Assembly: GCA_031769625.1 (NCBI GenBank) | Contig: JAUIMM010000015.1 | Span: forward strand, 26,629,501-26,693,500 | Direction: 5' to 3' | DNA: 64,000 nt | Source of the DNA: Taudactylus pleione | Lineage: Eukaryota; Chordata; Amphibia; Anura; Myobatrachidae | In this document: positions 11,216 to 21,364 of the stretch, piece by piece | How positions within the stretch are numbered: position 1 is the first letter of the stretch | Layout: each line of letters starts with the position of its first letter | Made by a program: the position numbers and the translations under genes | Notes under the pieces: generated by a model | What the model was told of the DNA's origin: nothing | The model's input: only the letters and a program-made list of their open reading frames with translations | Databases searched by the model: none

Positions 11216-11514
11216 TTTTTGTGTACATATTTACATTACATTGAGCATAAAGAATTTGATTTGGTGCTGGACTACCAACCTGAGGCACCCCTGCTAGTGT
11301 CCCGAGGCACCCCAGGGGTGCCGCGGCACACAGTTTGGGAACCACTGCTGTAGCCTAAGGGCTACACTTTGTAAACTTAGTCGGGTGAGGGTGCCTTAAA
11401 ATTTCCTTAAAATGTCAGGTGAATTTTGTATGTGGTTCACTGCTTGCAAGACTTCATTTTATTGTGCTATAGGTTAGCTCTCCTATCACCACAATGTATT
11501 GTCTGATTGGCTAA

Positions 11515-11745
11515 TAATATCAGGGGCACTACTATTGTGTGGGGCATTACTATGTGGCATAATGTATAAGGGGCACTACTACACTGTGGCATAATGTGTA
11601 TAAGGAGTACTACAGTGTGGCATAACGTGAATGGGCTCTTTGTGGTGTAATGTTAATGGGCACTACTGAGTGGTGTAACGTGGATAAGGGGCTCTACTGT
11701 GTGGTGTATTGTGAAGGGACAATGACACTACTGTGCGGTGTAATC
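11515..11745. repeat. Degenerate tandem repeat, about 30-33 bp unit
   Basis: Units resembling GGGCACTACTGTGTGGCATAA and TGTGAATGG repeat about seven times; two more units lie at 12585-12635, separated by the element at 11984-12352. Confidence 0.75.
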
Positions 11746-11974
11746 ATACTTGCCTACTTCTGAAAAAGCATTTCAGGAAGATTGTGAAATCAACACTTAT
11801 GAGCGCAGCGTTAAAGTGAACGTGTATTGCTACATCTGAGAGGCGTGTCATAATAATCACTTACATCCAAATGTTAATGAGCCATAAAGCAGTTAGTAAC
11901 AACTACAAGCATAACAAGTGGTTCCATATACTGTAAGTGGCCACTAGAAACCTTATAGGAAAATGCATGTAGCC

Positions 11975-12361
11975 ATAGGGATCGGGCTGGGTATGGATTG
12001 CCGGTGGTCGGGATGCCGCTGGTCAGAATACCAACAGCGGCATCCCGACACCCATAAGAAAACAAGGTAAGTCTAACCCCTACCCTAACCCTCCCCGGTG
12101 CCAAAACCTAACACTCCCTCCCCGGTCCCTAAACCTAACCTCCCCCCTAGTGCCTAAACCTAACCTCCCCGCACCCCAAACCCTCCCTCCCTGGTCCCTA
12201 ACCCTGCACCCTAACCCTCCACTAAATGGCGATACTTACCTTCGTGATGCTGGCGGGCAGGATACTAGTACTGGGATCCCGACTCTGTCGGGATTTTGGC
12301 ACCGGTATTTATACGGTTGGCATCCCACATGCCGGGATGCTGACTACAACCTATAGGGATC
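11975..12361. mobile_element. CCCTAACC-rich element 11984-12352 flanked by a 9-bp direct repeat
   Basis: ATAGGGATC occurs at 11975-11983 and again at 12353-12361, directly flanking a segment with CGGGATGCCG-type arms and a central CCTAACCCT-rich stretch. This looks like a 9-bp target-site duplication and gives boundaries to the GGGATGCCGG repeat family, suggesting it is a mobile element. A 9-bp duplication would fit Mutator-like elements, but no other Mutator feature is seen. Confidence 0.6.
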
Positions 12362-12950
12362 ATTGTGCCTTATAACCAAATGCAGGGAAATGGCACTGAT
12401 AATCCCATTTGAATGTATTTATCTCTTGATTTTTTTTTTCCCCAAGTAACGGCTACATAATGGGGGTAAGGTGCAATCAGGGAGTTTGCTAGACTCTTCA
12501 GGGAGTCAGAGAGTATTACTACTGTTTCAGGGAGTCTCCCTGACAATGAGAGAGAGTTATCAAGTATGGGTGTAATGTGATGAAGGGGCACTACTGTGTG
12601 GCATCATTTGAATTGGAGGTACTATTGTGTGATCACGCCCCTCTCCACATCAGATTTTTCTGCCGCGCGCCTGCAGCATGCACTCTCCCTTCGACGCTGT
12701 CTCTCCCTACTTCAATTGTGGATGGGGACACCAATGCTCTTTATGTAGACAAAGCACCAGAATGTGGAGTTTCGGCTCTGCTTTGGTATGCTCAGATGTG
12801 TCCTCCTCTGTGTTCATCATTCCAGTTTATTTTCTAAACAATTCCTACAGTGATCAGTGATCACTGATCACCAACTAATCCTCTACAACTGCTAAGCTAG
12901 GGCTTGGTCAATTGGGAAAATGCCTTCCCTTTTCTTTGTGTGTGACTTAC

Positions 12951-13703
12951 ACCGGTGGTTCTCAAACTCGATCCTCACGACCCAACAGGATTCAATTAGA
13001 GGCAAAATCGGCCGATTTCCCCAACGACGGCAAAAAAACGTCCGTTTTCCACCTATAAACTGGAAAAAACCTATGTACAAAATCCCTATTTTGGGTGAAA
13101 ATGTGGGGATTTCTTACAGAACCCTTTAGACAGCCCCCCTAATGGTACTTTATAAAAAAAAAATTTGTAAGTTGCGTACTTTGGCAAAAATATATTTTTT
13201 TTTGTGAAAAATGCGTTTAACGAATTGGGTCTGGTATTTCGGAGGGCCATAAGGATGTGCCAAGTGTTTAAACATCACACTTGGCTGGCACAGGAATTTT
13301 TTTCAAAACGCTAAATACACGCCTGCGCCAGCCACGTATGATGTTTAAAACACTTGGCGCATCTTTATGGCCCTCTGAAATACACAGACCCAATGCGTTA
13401 AATGCATTTAAAAAAAAAAAAACATTTTCAGCGGTCATTTTTCGCCAAAGTACGCAACTTACGAAAACATTTTTCACTAAAGTATCATTACGGGGACTGT
13501 CCAAAGGGTTCTGTAAGAAATCCCCACATTTTTACCCCGAAATAAGAGATTTTGCTAATATTTCCTCATTTCTCAAAATGGAGAAAAGTTTTCTCCATTT
13601 TTACATGAAAACATGAGATAATATCAGCGGTAATTGAATCCGGCCAATAGTTGATGTTTTCCAGGTCACCCAGCAGGTTCACAGGTGTGACTTAGATCAA
13701 TGA
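12951..13703. mobile_element. hAT-Charlie-like MITE remnant, interrupted by a foldback element
   Basis: GGTGGTTCTCAAACTCGATCC at about 12955 is a typical left end of the family seen complete at 16325-16533. After the foldback at 12990-13648 the sequence resumes with GTTTTCCAGGTCACCCAGCAGG and CACAGGTGTG, interior words of the same family. Its right terminus is not present. Confidence 0.6.
12990..13648. mobile_element. Long foldback element, arms about 300 bp
   Basis: GGATTCAATTA at 12989 is the inverse of TAATTGAATCC near 13640, and the arms keep pairing inward: GTGGGGATTTCTTACAGAAC (13101) with its inverse near 13510, AAGTTGCGTACTTTGGC with its inverse near 13450, and GGGCCATAA with its inverse near 13370. 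No coding capacity. Arms are imperfect, so this is an old insertion. Confidence 0.85.
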
Positions 13704-14118
13704 AGTGCCAGCAGGGGCGTATCTGTAATGGGTGCAAGGTGTGCGGGGCACACAGGCCCCTAGGTCCAGGGGGGGCCCCGCACCGCACACCCTGCACCCA
13801 TACGGTTACTTACCTCCCCGGAGTCCCACGTCGGCGCGGGGATCCGGCACTGAAAAAACAACTGGAAAATGGCCGCAGTGGCCATTTTCCTGTCATTTGC
13901 ACATGCGCAGTACAGGGAAAATGGCCATCGTGGCCATTTTCCCGGTGCCCTGCGCATAGTCTGCAGACTCTTAGCGCACTCTAGTGCCCAGAGTCTATAA
14001 CTCTGGTGCTGGCCGTGCACAGCTCAGTGCGCTCCCGGCTGCCGGGCAGAGAGGAGGTGGCCCGTGTCGGAGACTGCACACGGGCCCTCTCCTCTCTAGA
14101 AACATCCCTGAGTGCCAG
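13704..14118. mobile_element. Non-autonomous hAT 13712-14110, perfect 8-bp TSD AGTGCCAG
   Basis: Begins CAGGGGCGTATCTG at 13712 and ends TAGAAACATCCCTG at 14110, with AGTGCCAG on each side. The 399-bp interior includes GTGCGGGGCACACAGGCCCC and a hairpin on GAAAATGGCC. Relatives at 29930-30120, 40013-40320 and 63695-64000. Confidence 0.93.
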
Positions 14119-14141
14119 CTTTAACTAACAGAACCAACCAA

Positions 14142-14341
14142 GGGCGGCATGTAATAGGGATCGAGTATGCTGGAGGTGCGGGATGCCAGCTGATCTTGAT
14201 CGTTTTTTTAAAGTTGCAATCATTTACAAGGCAAACCTGAACTGGTTTTGCCTTGTAAATGATTGCAACTTTAAAAAAATGATTGAGATCACCCAGCATC
14301 CCGCACCTCTGGAAAACTCTATCTCTATTACATGCTGCCCC
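14142..14341. mobile_element. Palindromic MITE, about 200 bp
   Basis: GGGCGGCATGTAATAG near 14142 pairs with CTATTACATGCTGCCC near 14340, and the arms continue through GGTGCGGGATGC and a long perfect stretch (TTTAAAGTTGCAATCATTTA with its inverse) to a loop near 14240. Confidence 0.87.
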
Positions 14342-14647
14342 AGATGTATGACTATGGCACATGTTTGAATCCCCTGTAGGGTGAGCTCTCAGCTCTGTAT
14401 GTGTATTTTATACAGAGATTGATGTACACTTGCATGTTCTCATATTAATTATATTTGTAATGGCATAAGCTTAGTGGGAGGAGTCAGGAATAGTAAGGGG
14501 AGGAGTCTGTGCCAGGAGCAGATGCTGATGCCAGTGTTGGCCTGTGTGTGCTTTAAATGCCAGGGCCTATTTTTAGTCCCAGTCCGGCCCTGGCTGGCAC
14601 CTTATTACTTTTCACTCTGTCTCCTAATACTGCTTAGTAAATAGACC

Positions 14648-15177
14648 TCCAAATATCCTATGGCAAGATGTAATCACCAAACACACCAAAAAATAGTGGA
14701 TACAAGCCTAAGGGGCATATTTTTTAATTATTGAGTTTTAGCCCCTAGAATTGTAATTATCATTAATGAGATCACTTGGGACCCCACCACCCTACCAAGC
14801 ATTTGCGGTCTTCTGACCACACGTGTGAGCGGCCATTGTCAGGGAAGGATCCTATGGATCCCTCTCCCATTAAACTCTGCAGCATGTAGCCTATTTCAAA
14901 GCCAAGCTCTGTAACACTTTGCATTCCAAAGCTAAATAAATATGGCAACTAAAGAAGTACCCATAGAAACCTATATGGGCTGCTCTGACGGTTGAAAACA
15001 GAGCATATTGGAGATATCTGCTGTGGTCTCTGCTTAAATACATTAAGGGGACAATGAAAATGTTAAAGGTACCCCCTTAAAATGGGTGTTTTCGGGAGAT
15101 ATCCAACAAATATTTGTTGCTAAATATGCCCCATAAGAAACAAAAAATGCATGCCCACAACTCTTATTTTACCCACA
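14648..15177. other. Intergenic stretch, no gene seen
   Basis: AT-rich sequence without recognisable coding or element ends. GGGGCATATTTTTTAATTA near 14710 and AAATATGCCCC near 15122 resemble inverted ends of another old MITE, but the inside was not resolved. Confidence 0.4.
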
Positions 15178-15372
15178 CACATTTCCATGGGCATAATTAT
15201 CATAGGTGCAAAGGGGTGCAGCTGCTATGGGGCCCAGAGCTTAGGGGGAGCCATCTTCCCTGTCAAAGTTACATGCGTTATATACATTTTTCACCATTGG
15301 ACTGTACATAATGGCCCTTACAGACTTTTGCTATGGGGCCTTCAAATGCCTAGTTATGCCCCTGCACATTTC
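15178..15372. mobile_element. Small hAT MITE 15186-15364, perfect 8-bp TSD CACATTTC
   Basis: Starts CATGGGCATAATTAT and ends CTAGTTATGCCCCTG, with CACATTTC at 15178-15185 and 15365-15372. The usual CAGGGGCATAA terminus has changed to CATGGGCATAA on the left. 179 bp, non-coding. Confidence 0.92.
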
Positions 15373-15696
15373 TTTAATCATGGAAGATTTATGCCTATCA
15401 CACTAGATATAGATTAGTGTAAATTTGTGATATACTGTAGCATAATGAGGCAGAGCATAATCCAATTTTTGCATCATACTAGAGAAATGCAACGCCATTC
15501 TGGTGCGGTCCTATTTACTATTGATATTAGGTCTGCATTTTTGCATTATGACCTGGGAAAGACCTTCCACATTAAAACGTCCTTCACAGCTTATCAGATA
15601 GGAGAGGGAGATGTTTGCACTTGGTATATGTGGCCAATACAGCTGGCAGAGACTACAGCACCTAACATATTCTAAAGATGGCCTCAGCTATTGGGA

Positions 15697-16092
15697 CTAA
15701 AGGCCCCCATGCATCAGCAATCTGAAAACCACAATTGAATAATTTGAAGATTTATTGCGCGATTTTCGGATTTCCCAATCTAGCAATCTGCGCCCATACA
15801 CTACAGATCTTTTTCAGTGATTTGCAGATCGATTGCAGCAAACACAGATCTGCCAATCTTGAAAGGCCCATCATTTTACTAGTAACAGTCTGCAAATGTG
15901 CTGTTCATCTCCATACACTAGTAATCTGCAGCTCCAATCCATCTGTGACATCCAAAATGTTGGACAATCTGATTTAACAATTCCAATCACTTTTTGGTTG
16001 CAATCTGCGAAGCCATACATTGCAGATTTTTATACATAATAGATTGCAAATTGCAGAATTGCCACAATCGATTGCTGATGTATGGCCTTTAG
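15697..16092. mobile_element. MITE with TAAAGGCC inverted ends
   Basis: CTAAAGGCCCCCATGCATCAGC near 15697 is matched by GATTGCTGATGTATGGCCTTTAG at 16092. Inside are repeated words such as CAATCTGC and ATACACTNNAGAT. No coding capacity; flanking duplication not clear. Confidence 0.75.
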
Positions 16093-16316
16093 CCCCAAAA
16101 AGCTATAAATGCTTCTGTATTGGGTTCATTTGCATGTGATTTAGTGGTTTCAAAACTGCTGCTCATCACCAGCGATTTGAGTTTGGACACTTCAAACCAC
16201 TGGATTATCAATCTGGTGGTTTGGAAGGCAAAATTGCCGACGATGTATGTACGTCAGTTTTCAAACGGCTCAAAAAAGTACCTTGATAGATGTATCCTTA
16301 GATTTTCTTGTCTTTG

Positions 16317-16541
16317 CTCTAACCCACAGGTTCTCAAACTCGGCCCTCAGGACACCAAACAGTGCATGTTTTCCAGGTCTCCTCACAGAATCAAAAGTGA
16401 AATTAAATTATTAGCTCCAACTGTGGATCTTTTAAAATGTTTCACTGAGCAATGACTACACCTGTGCACCTGCTATGGGACATGGAAAATGTGGACAGTT
16501 TGGGGTCCTGAGGACAAAGTTTGAGAACCACTGTTCTAGCC
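16317..16541. mobile_element. hAT-Charlie-like MITE 16325-16533
   Basis: Left end CACAGGTTCTCAAACTCGG and right end AGTTTGAGAACCACTG are inverted repeats of the CAGTGGTTCTCAAACT type. Flanks CTCTAACC and TTCTAGCC match at six of eight positions, a decayed 8-bp duplication. 209 bp, non-coding. Confidence 0.8.
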
Positions 16542-17350
16542 TTTCACAATAAATTATAATCTATTATAAGCAACATACTACCTATTCATTTGTAACATGG
16601 CACCTTGCAAATTAAAGATAATGATGATGAGAGTATTAATTATGATGATAGTTCTGAGTGCAGATCATCAACCTAACCATTTAAAATGCTTAAAATGTAA
16701 CATTTTAAAGTTAGCACAGAGGTTCCCATTAGGGGTGTGCACCAGCCACTTTTCGTGTTTTGGTTTTGGATCTGGATCTTTCTTCGTGTTTTGGATCTGG
16801 ATTGGTTTTGCCAAAACCACCCTTCCTGGGTTTTGTGTTTTGGATCTGTATTTTTTTTTTAAAAAGCATAAATACAGCTAAAATCACAGAATTTGTGGGG
16901 TTTTCTGCTCCTATGCTATTATTAACCTCAATAACCTTCATTTCCACTCATTTCCAGTCTATTCTGAACACCTCACACCTCACAATATTGTTTTTATGGC
17001 CAAAAGTTTGCACCGAGGTAGCTGGATGACTATGCTAAGCGACACGAGTGGGCGGCACAAACACGTGGCCCATCTAGGAGTGACACTGCAGTGGCAGACA
17101 GGATGGCAGTTTGAAAAACTAGGCCCCAAACTGTACATAATGCAAATGCAAAGAAAAAAAAGAGGTGCAAGATGGAATTGTCCTTGGGCCCTCCCACCCA
17201 CCCTTATGTTGTATAAATAGGACATGCACACTTTAACAAACCAATCATTTCAGCGCCAGGGTCTGCCACATGACTGTGGCTGAAATGATTGGTTCGTTTG
17301 GGCCCCCACAAAACAAGCTGGCAATTAATGTGTCCCTGCACAAACTGGCT

Positions 17351-18376
17351 CTACGGAGCCAAGATGTCGTCCTCATCCTCCTCATCCTCCGATTCCTTGG
17401 ATAAAACAGGAAAAAGGGATTTAGGTGTCCCTGGACTGCTTACGGTCTTACCCAAAGTTTCTGAACTTGACAGTAACTTTTTATGAATGCGCTGCAGGTG
17501 ACATATAAGGGAGGATGTTCCTAGGTGGTTAACGTCTCTACCCCTACTTATTTCACCTTTACATATGGTACATATGGCAAGACAGTTGTTGTCCGGATTT
17601 GGATAGAAATATTGCCAGACCAAAGAGGTGGAATGTTTGGTCTTCTGCCCAGGCATGACCGTGATGGGCTTTTTCATCCCACGGACAACAACTGTCTCCC
17701 CCGGAACCTGATTTAAACAAACCACATCACCATCAGAATCCTCCTCGCCAACTTCCTCCTCAGCGCCAGCTACACCAGTATCCTCATCCTGTTGTACTTC
17801 AACAGTGACATCTTCAATTTGCATATCAGCAAGTGGACTGTGGGTGCTCCTTTCAGCACTTGCAGGGGGCGTGCAAATGGTGGAAAGAGCCACCTCTTCC
17901 CGTCCAGTGCTGGGAAGGTCAGGCATCGCAACCGCCACCACACTTGGACTCTCCTTGGGGATTTGTGATATCTTCTTAGAACGCACAGTTCTTCGCTGTG
18001 CTTTTGCCAGCTTAACTCGTTTGATTTTTTTAGCGGGAGGAGGGCTTCCATCATCATGTGAAGCTGAACCACTAGTCATGAACATAGGGAAAGACCTTAG
18101 CCGTTCCTTGCCACTCCGTGTCGTAAATGGCATATTGGCAAGTTTATGTTTCTCTTCAGATGATTTAAATGTTTTTTTTAAGGTCATTTTCCTGAACTTT
18201 GTCATTTGGGATTGTATGTGCCCTCTACTATGACATTGGGCATCGGCCTTGGCAGACGACGTTGATGGCATATTATCGTCTATGTCATGACTAGTGGCAG
18301 CAGCTTCAGCACTAGGAGGAAGTGGTTCTTGATCTTTCCCTATTTTATTTTTATCGGAGAAAGTTTGGTTCTCCAT
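17351..18376 (-). pseudogene. hAT transposase N-terminal fragment with BED zinc finger
   Basis: A 341-residue minus-strand frame starts MENQTFSDKNKIGKD, continues through a serine-rich and basic region (PFTTRSGKERLRSFPMF) and an acidic stretch (EEEVGEEDSDGD), and reaches a BED finger at about residues 255-312: WQYFYPNPDNN, CTICKG, RGRDVNHLGTSSL, CHLQRIH. The Cys-x2-Cys and C-terminal His pair are present. After LQRIHKKLL the frame jumps to an acidic tail and stops; the whole RNaseH-like catalytic core and dimerisation region are missing. It could be only a DNA-binding remnant. The frame is open throughout, which suggests a fairly recent deletion derivative; no promoter or transcript is claimed. 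Confidence 0.85.
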
Positions 18377-18419
18377 TTATGTTATATTGATATATATGTG
18401 CGGCTAAGGCGCACACAAA

Positions 18420-18790
18420 CACAGAAAATTATTTTTTATTTTTGTTGGAGATTAGTGCACTTTGTGGGTTACACCACCCTTTAAGAAATGAGCCAGCCGG
18501 CTCTTTACTTATGGGACACAGGCGCACGCTTGGCGCTGCTCCTTTGTTGATGCATGTGCAGCCACAGTGCACACAATTCACAAACACAGAAAATATTTTT
18601 CTTTTGTTTGAAATGTACTTTGGGGGTTACAGCACCCTTTAACGGACAAGCCAGCCGGCCCTTTACTTATGGGACACAGGCGCACGCTTGGCGCTGCTCC
18701 TTTGTTGATGCACGTGCAGCCACAGTGCACACAATTCACAAACACAGAAAATATTTTTTTATTTAGTTTGGAGTGCCCACAGAAAAAATA
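18420..18790. repeat. Tandem repeat in hAT element, about 112-160 bp unit, 3 copies
   Basis: Units share GGGTTACANCACCCTTTAA, GCCAGCCGGCNCTTTACTTA, CACAGGCGCACGCTTGGCGC and CACAAACACAGAAAAT. The same unit is amplified further in the sister element at 59400-60215. Confidence 0.88.
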
Positions 18791-18895
18791 TAATTTTTTT
18801 TGCACTTGGGAGGAGCACCCCTGATGGACAGAGCACCCCCTGGACAACACTACAGCACCCCTTTAGGACTGGGACACTACACAGGACTTGCCCCT

Positions 18896-19262
18896 ATGGA
18901 CAACTGACTGCACAACACAGTCCAGCCAGCCCCTATGGACTTTGGAGGAGTGGACACTGCCCTGATGGACAACAGCAGCACAGCACAACACAGTCAGCCC
19001 CTATGGACTTTGGAGGAGTGGACACAGCCCCTATGGACAACAGCAGCACAGCACAACACAGCCAGCCCCTATGGACTTTGGAGGAGTGGACACAGCCCCT
19101 ATGGACAACAGCAGCACAGCACAACACAGCCAGCCCCTATGGACTTTGGAGGAGTGGACACAGCCCCTATGGACAACAGCAGCACAGCACAACACAGCCA
19201 GCCCCTATGGACTTTGGAGGAGTGGACACAGCCCCTATGGACAACAGCAGCACAGCGCAGCA
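18896..19262. repeat. 68-bp tandem repeat, about 5 copies
   Basis: A 68-bp unit containing GACAACAGCAGCACAGCACA, CAGCCAGCCCCTATGGAC and TTTGGAGGAGTGGACACAGC repeats with very few differences. 68 is not a multiple of three, so all three frames read through it; the resulting open frames are not genes. High identity implies recent amplification. Confidence 0.93.
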
Positions 19263-19544
19263 CAGCACAGCACAACACTACACTGCACTACACTGCACTA
19301 CACAGCCCTAACTCCCACCCTCCCTCTTCACTGTCCACAGCCGAGTGAGAAAATGGCGCCGACGCGGGTACCTTATGAATCCAAAACCCGCGAGACCCGG
19401 AAGGCGGGATGATGACGTTTTGCCTCGATTTCAGATCCGAGTCAGGCGGGAAAAGTCGAGCCTGACTCGGATCGGCCTCAGATCGGGGGGCTCGGGGGGG
19501 TTCGGATTTCAGAAATCCGAACCCGCTCACCCCTAGTTTCCATA

Positions 19545-19769
19545 TGCATTTTGGAGTCATACTAAATAAATAACAGAACCAAACCTGCTGAGCAGTTCCC
19601 AAACTTGGTCCTCAAGGCACCCCAACAGTTCAGGTTTTAGTTATATTCATGGATGAGTACAGGTGGTTAAATCAAATTGACTGAGGAACTAATTAAGTCA
19701 CCTGTTGTCATGCGTATGATGCATGGATATCCTTAAAACCTGGACTGTTAGTATGACTCCAAAATGCAT
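19545..19769. repeat. 21-bp perfect inverted repeat around a truncated MITE
   Basis: ATGCATTTTGGAGTCATACT(A) at 19545-19565 is exactly the inverse of the sequence at 19749-19769. Between them is a MITE beginning GGTTCCCAAACTTGG-like (CAGTTCCCAAACTTGGTCCT, about 19596) that lacks its right terminus after CCTGGACTGT. Confidence 0.85.
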
Positions 19770-20474
19770 TTTCAGAGAAAACAGCATTTATTATAACCCC
19801 AAATACACAGGAAAAACACAATAAATAAAAAACCGCAAACAAACTAGCTGAGTGAATACTCCTCTTTTCAATGTTAATTCTGGTCCTTGCACAATATCAT
19901 CTTATACTGTATTTGCATTGTCCTGTTCATGCATTTACCATTCAGCAACACATTATAAAAAAAATCATTATAATTATCTTTACATAGACAATTCATGCTC
20001 AAAATTTGTACTGTAAAAAAAAAAAAATGTCTCAATAGATGGGCACATAGGGTCAATGCTCGATGCTTTCTACAGCATATCTTATGCACAATGGTCTACT
20101 TACCGCTCCAAAGTGCAGCTATTCTCTCATCTGTTTCCTATTAGATCTGTGTAATTAATAGCAGGGAGTCTCATGTGACTAGGAAGAACTGGCAGAGAAG
20201 TACATAAACTTTAAGGTCCAATGATTAAACAGAATGTTTACATAAAGTAATTAAAGTGTTCTCATATCATTTGCATGTGTAATTAGTCTGTAATTTTGCA
20301 CTGTTTCAGCTCATCATACAAGGCAACTTGCTACAGTGACTAGTTAAGGAATCGTCTGTCACTTGCTTTCCTCTTTGGCAGTGTAGGTGATATCATGTAG
20401 CTACAGAACATAATGATTAATGACCCATTTCTATTATGTTCTGTTCTCACCTTTTTTTGTTATTTGCCAAATAC
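19770..20474. other. Intergenic stretch, no gene seen
   Basis: AT-rich with a few A and T runs. No recognisable element ends or coding exons. Confidence 0.4.
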
Positions 20475-20544
20475 ATTAAAATTAGGGATGAGTGGGTTCG
20501 GATCTCAGAGATCCAAACCCGCCCTAACTACGGGGATTTGAGTA

Positions 20545-20863
20545 ATGGTGCATACACACGGTCAGATTTTTCTTCAGATCTGAACGATAACGATTTAAAA
20601 AATTGTTAAATCGTTCATATCTGAAGGAAAATCTGACATATCTGTCAGATCTGTCAGATGAACGATTTGAACGATGCGCGTTCCTGATGGTTAGATAACG
20701 ATATCTGACACCTGATGTGTTTGCAGTCAGACTTGGACGATTCCATTCATTTTAATGCAGTCAAAAATCGTTCAATCGTTCAAATCGTTCAAATCTTTGG
20801 TAAAATCGTTCAATCATTCATCTGACAGATCTGACAAATCTGACCGTGTGTATGCTCCATTAG
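20545..20863. mobile_element. Palindromic MITE nested in hAT 5' end
   Basis: TAATGGTGCATACACACGGT and ACCGTGTGTATGCTCCATTA are the ends. The interior has TCTGAACGATAACG hairpins and TCGTTCAAA repeats. It splits the terminal hairpin region of the surrounding hAT (CGGGGATTTGAG before it, GAACCGAGCCAGCTCGGG after it). Same family as 8934-9294. Confidence 0.85.
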
Positions 20864-21059
20864 AACCGAGCCAGCTCGGGTTTTCCCTCCTGACTCGGAT
20901 CTGAAAATGAGGCAAGACGTCATCATCCCGCTGTCGGATTCTCGCAGGTTTTGGATTCTATAGAGGTCTTGTGATCGCCGCCATTTATTCATTCCAGCTG
21001 TGGAGATTGAAGAAGGAGGGAGCTGGGATCTGTGCTGTTACTGTTGCACACTGACGCTG

Positions 21060-21300
21060 TGCATAGGGGCTGGCTACTGTTGTCCATATAGGAGCTGGCT
21101 GTTGTCATGTCCAAAAGGGCTGGCTGTTGTCTATAGAGGGGCTGGCTGTTGTCTATAGAGGGGTTGGCTGTTGTCCTGTCCATAAGGGCGGGCTGGCTGT
21201 TGTCTATAGAGGTGCTGGCTGGCTGTTGTCCTGTCCATAGGGGCTGGCTGTTGTCCTGTCCATAGGGGCTGGCTGTAGTGCTGTATTGTCCAGGGGGGGC
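21060..21300. repeat. Tandem repeat, GGGGCTGGCTGTTGTC units
   Basis: Short units of GGGGCTGGCTGTTGTC followed by CTGTCCATA or TATAGA repeat about eight times. The inverse array is at 29340-29560 in the oppositely oriented hAT half. Confidence 0.85.
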
Positions 21301-21364
21301 TCTGTCCTTCAGGGGTGATCTTCACCCACCCCCAGTGTGAAAAAAAAAATTTAAAAAATTTTGT

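Larger units (their letters stand above)
10041..14600. mobile_element. hAT element 10049-14592 nested in a MITE; 8-bp TSD with one mismatch
   Basis: CAGGGCCGGACTGG at 10049 and CCAGTCCGGCCCTG ending 14592 are perfect 14-bp inverted repeats. Flanks GATGGCAC (10041-10048) and GCTGGCAC (14593-14600) are an 8-bp duplication differing at one base. No transposase was recognised; the interior is a patchwork of a tandem array, further MITEs, foldbacks and a second hAT insertion. Confidence 0.87.
9912..14647. mobile_element. TIR element (GGTCTATTTACTAAG family) split by a 4.5-kb hAT insertion
   Basis: The left part, 9912 to 10048, runs GGTCTATTTACTAAGCAGTG, GAGACAGAGTGAAAAGTGA, then a self-complementary GGGAGCTGATTGG hairpin. 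The right part, 14593-14647, is the matching inverse: GGCACCTTATTACTTTTCAC to GCTTAGTAAATAGACC. Joined across the hAT insertion they make an ordinary small palindromic MITE of about 190 bp. A relative lies at 31975-32125. Confidence 0.85.
16722..19543. mobile_element. BED-finger hAT element 16730-19535, 8-bp TSD with one mismatch
   Basis: TAGGGGTGTGCACC at 16730 and GCTCACCCCTA ending 19535 are the termini; GTTCCCAT (16722-16729) and GTTTCCAT (19536-19543) are the duplication. The 2806-bp element holds only the N-terminal part of a minus-strand transposase plus two tandem arrays and the GGATTTCAGAAATCC end hairpin. A larger sister with intact duplication is at 56851-60724. Confidence 0.92.

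Noticed and set aside
10503..11353. Long proline- and serine-rich open frames on the plus strand
   Set aside because: They are produced by a stop-free 79-bp tandem repeat; all three frames and the opposite strand are open in the same way, and there is no splice, start or homology support.
17805..18233. Plus-strand frame antisense to the hAT BED-finger fragment
   Set aside because: The minus strand encodes recognisable BED-finger transposase sequence; the plus frame is a shadow.
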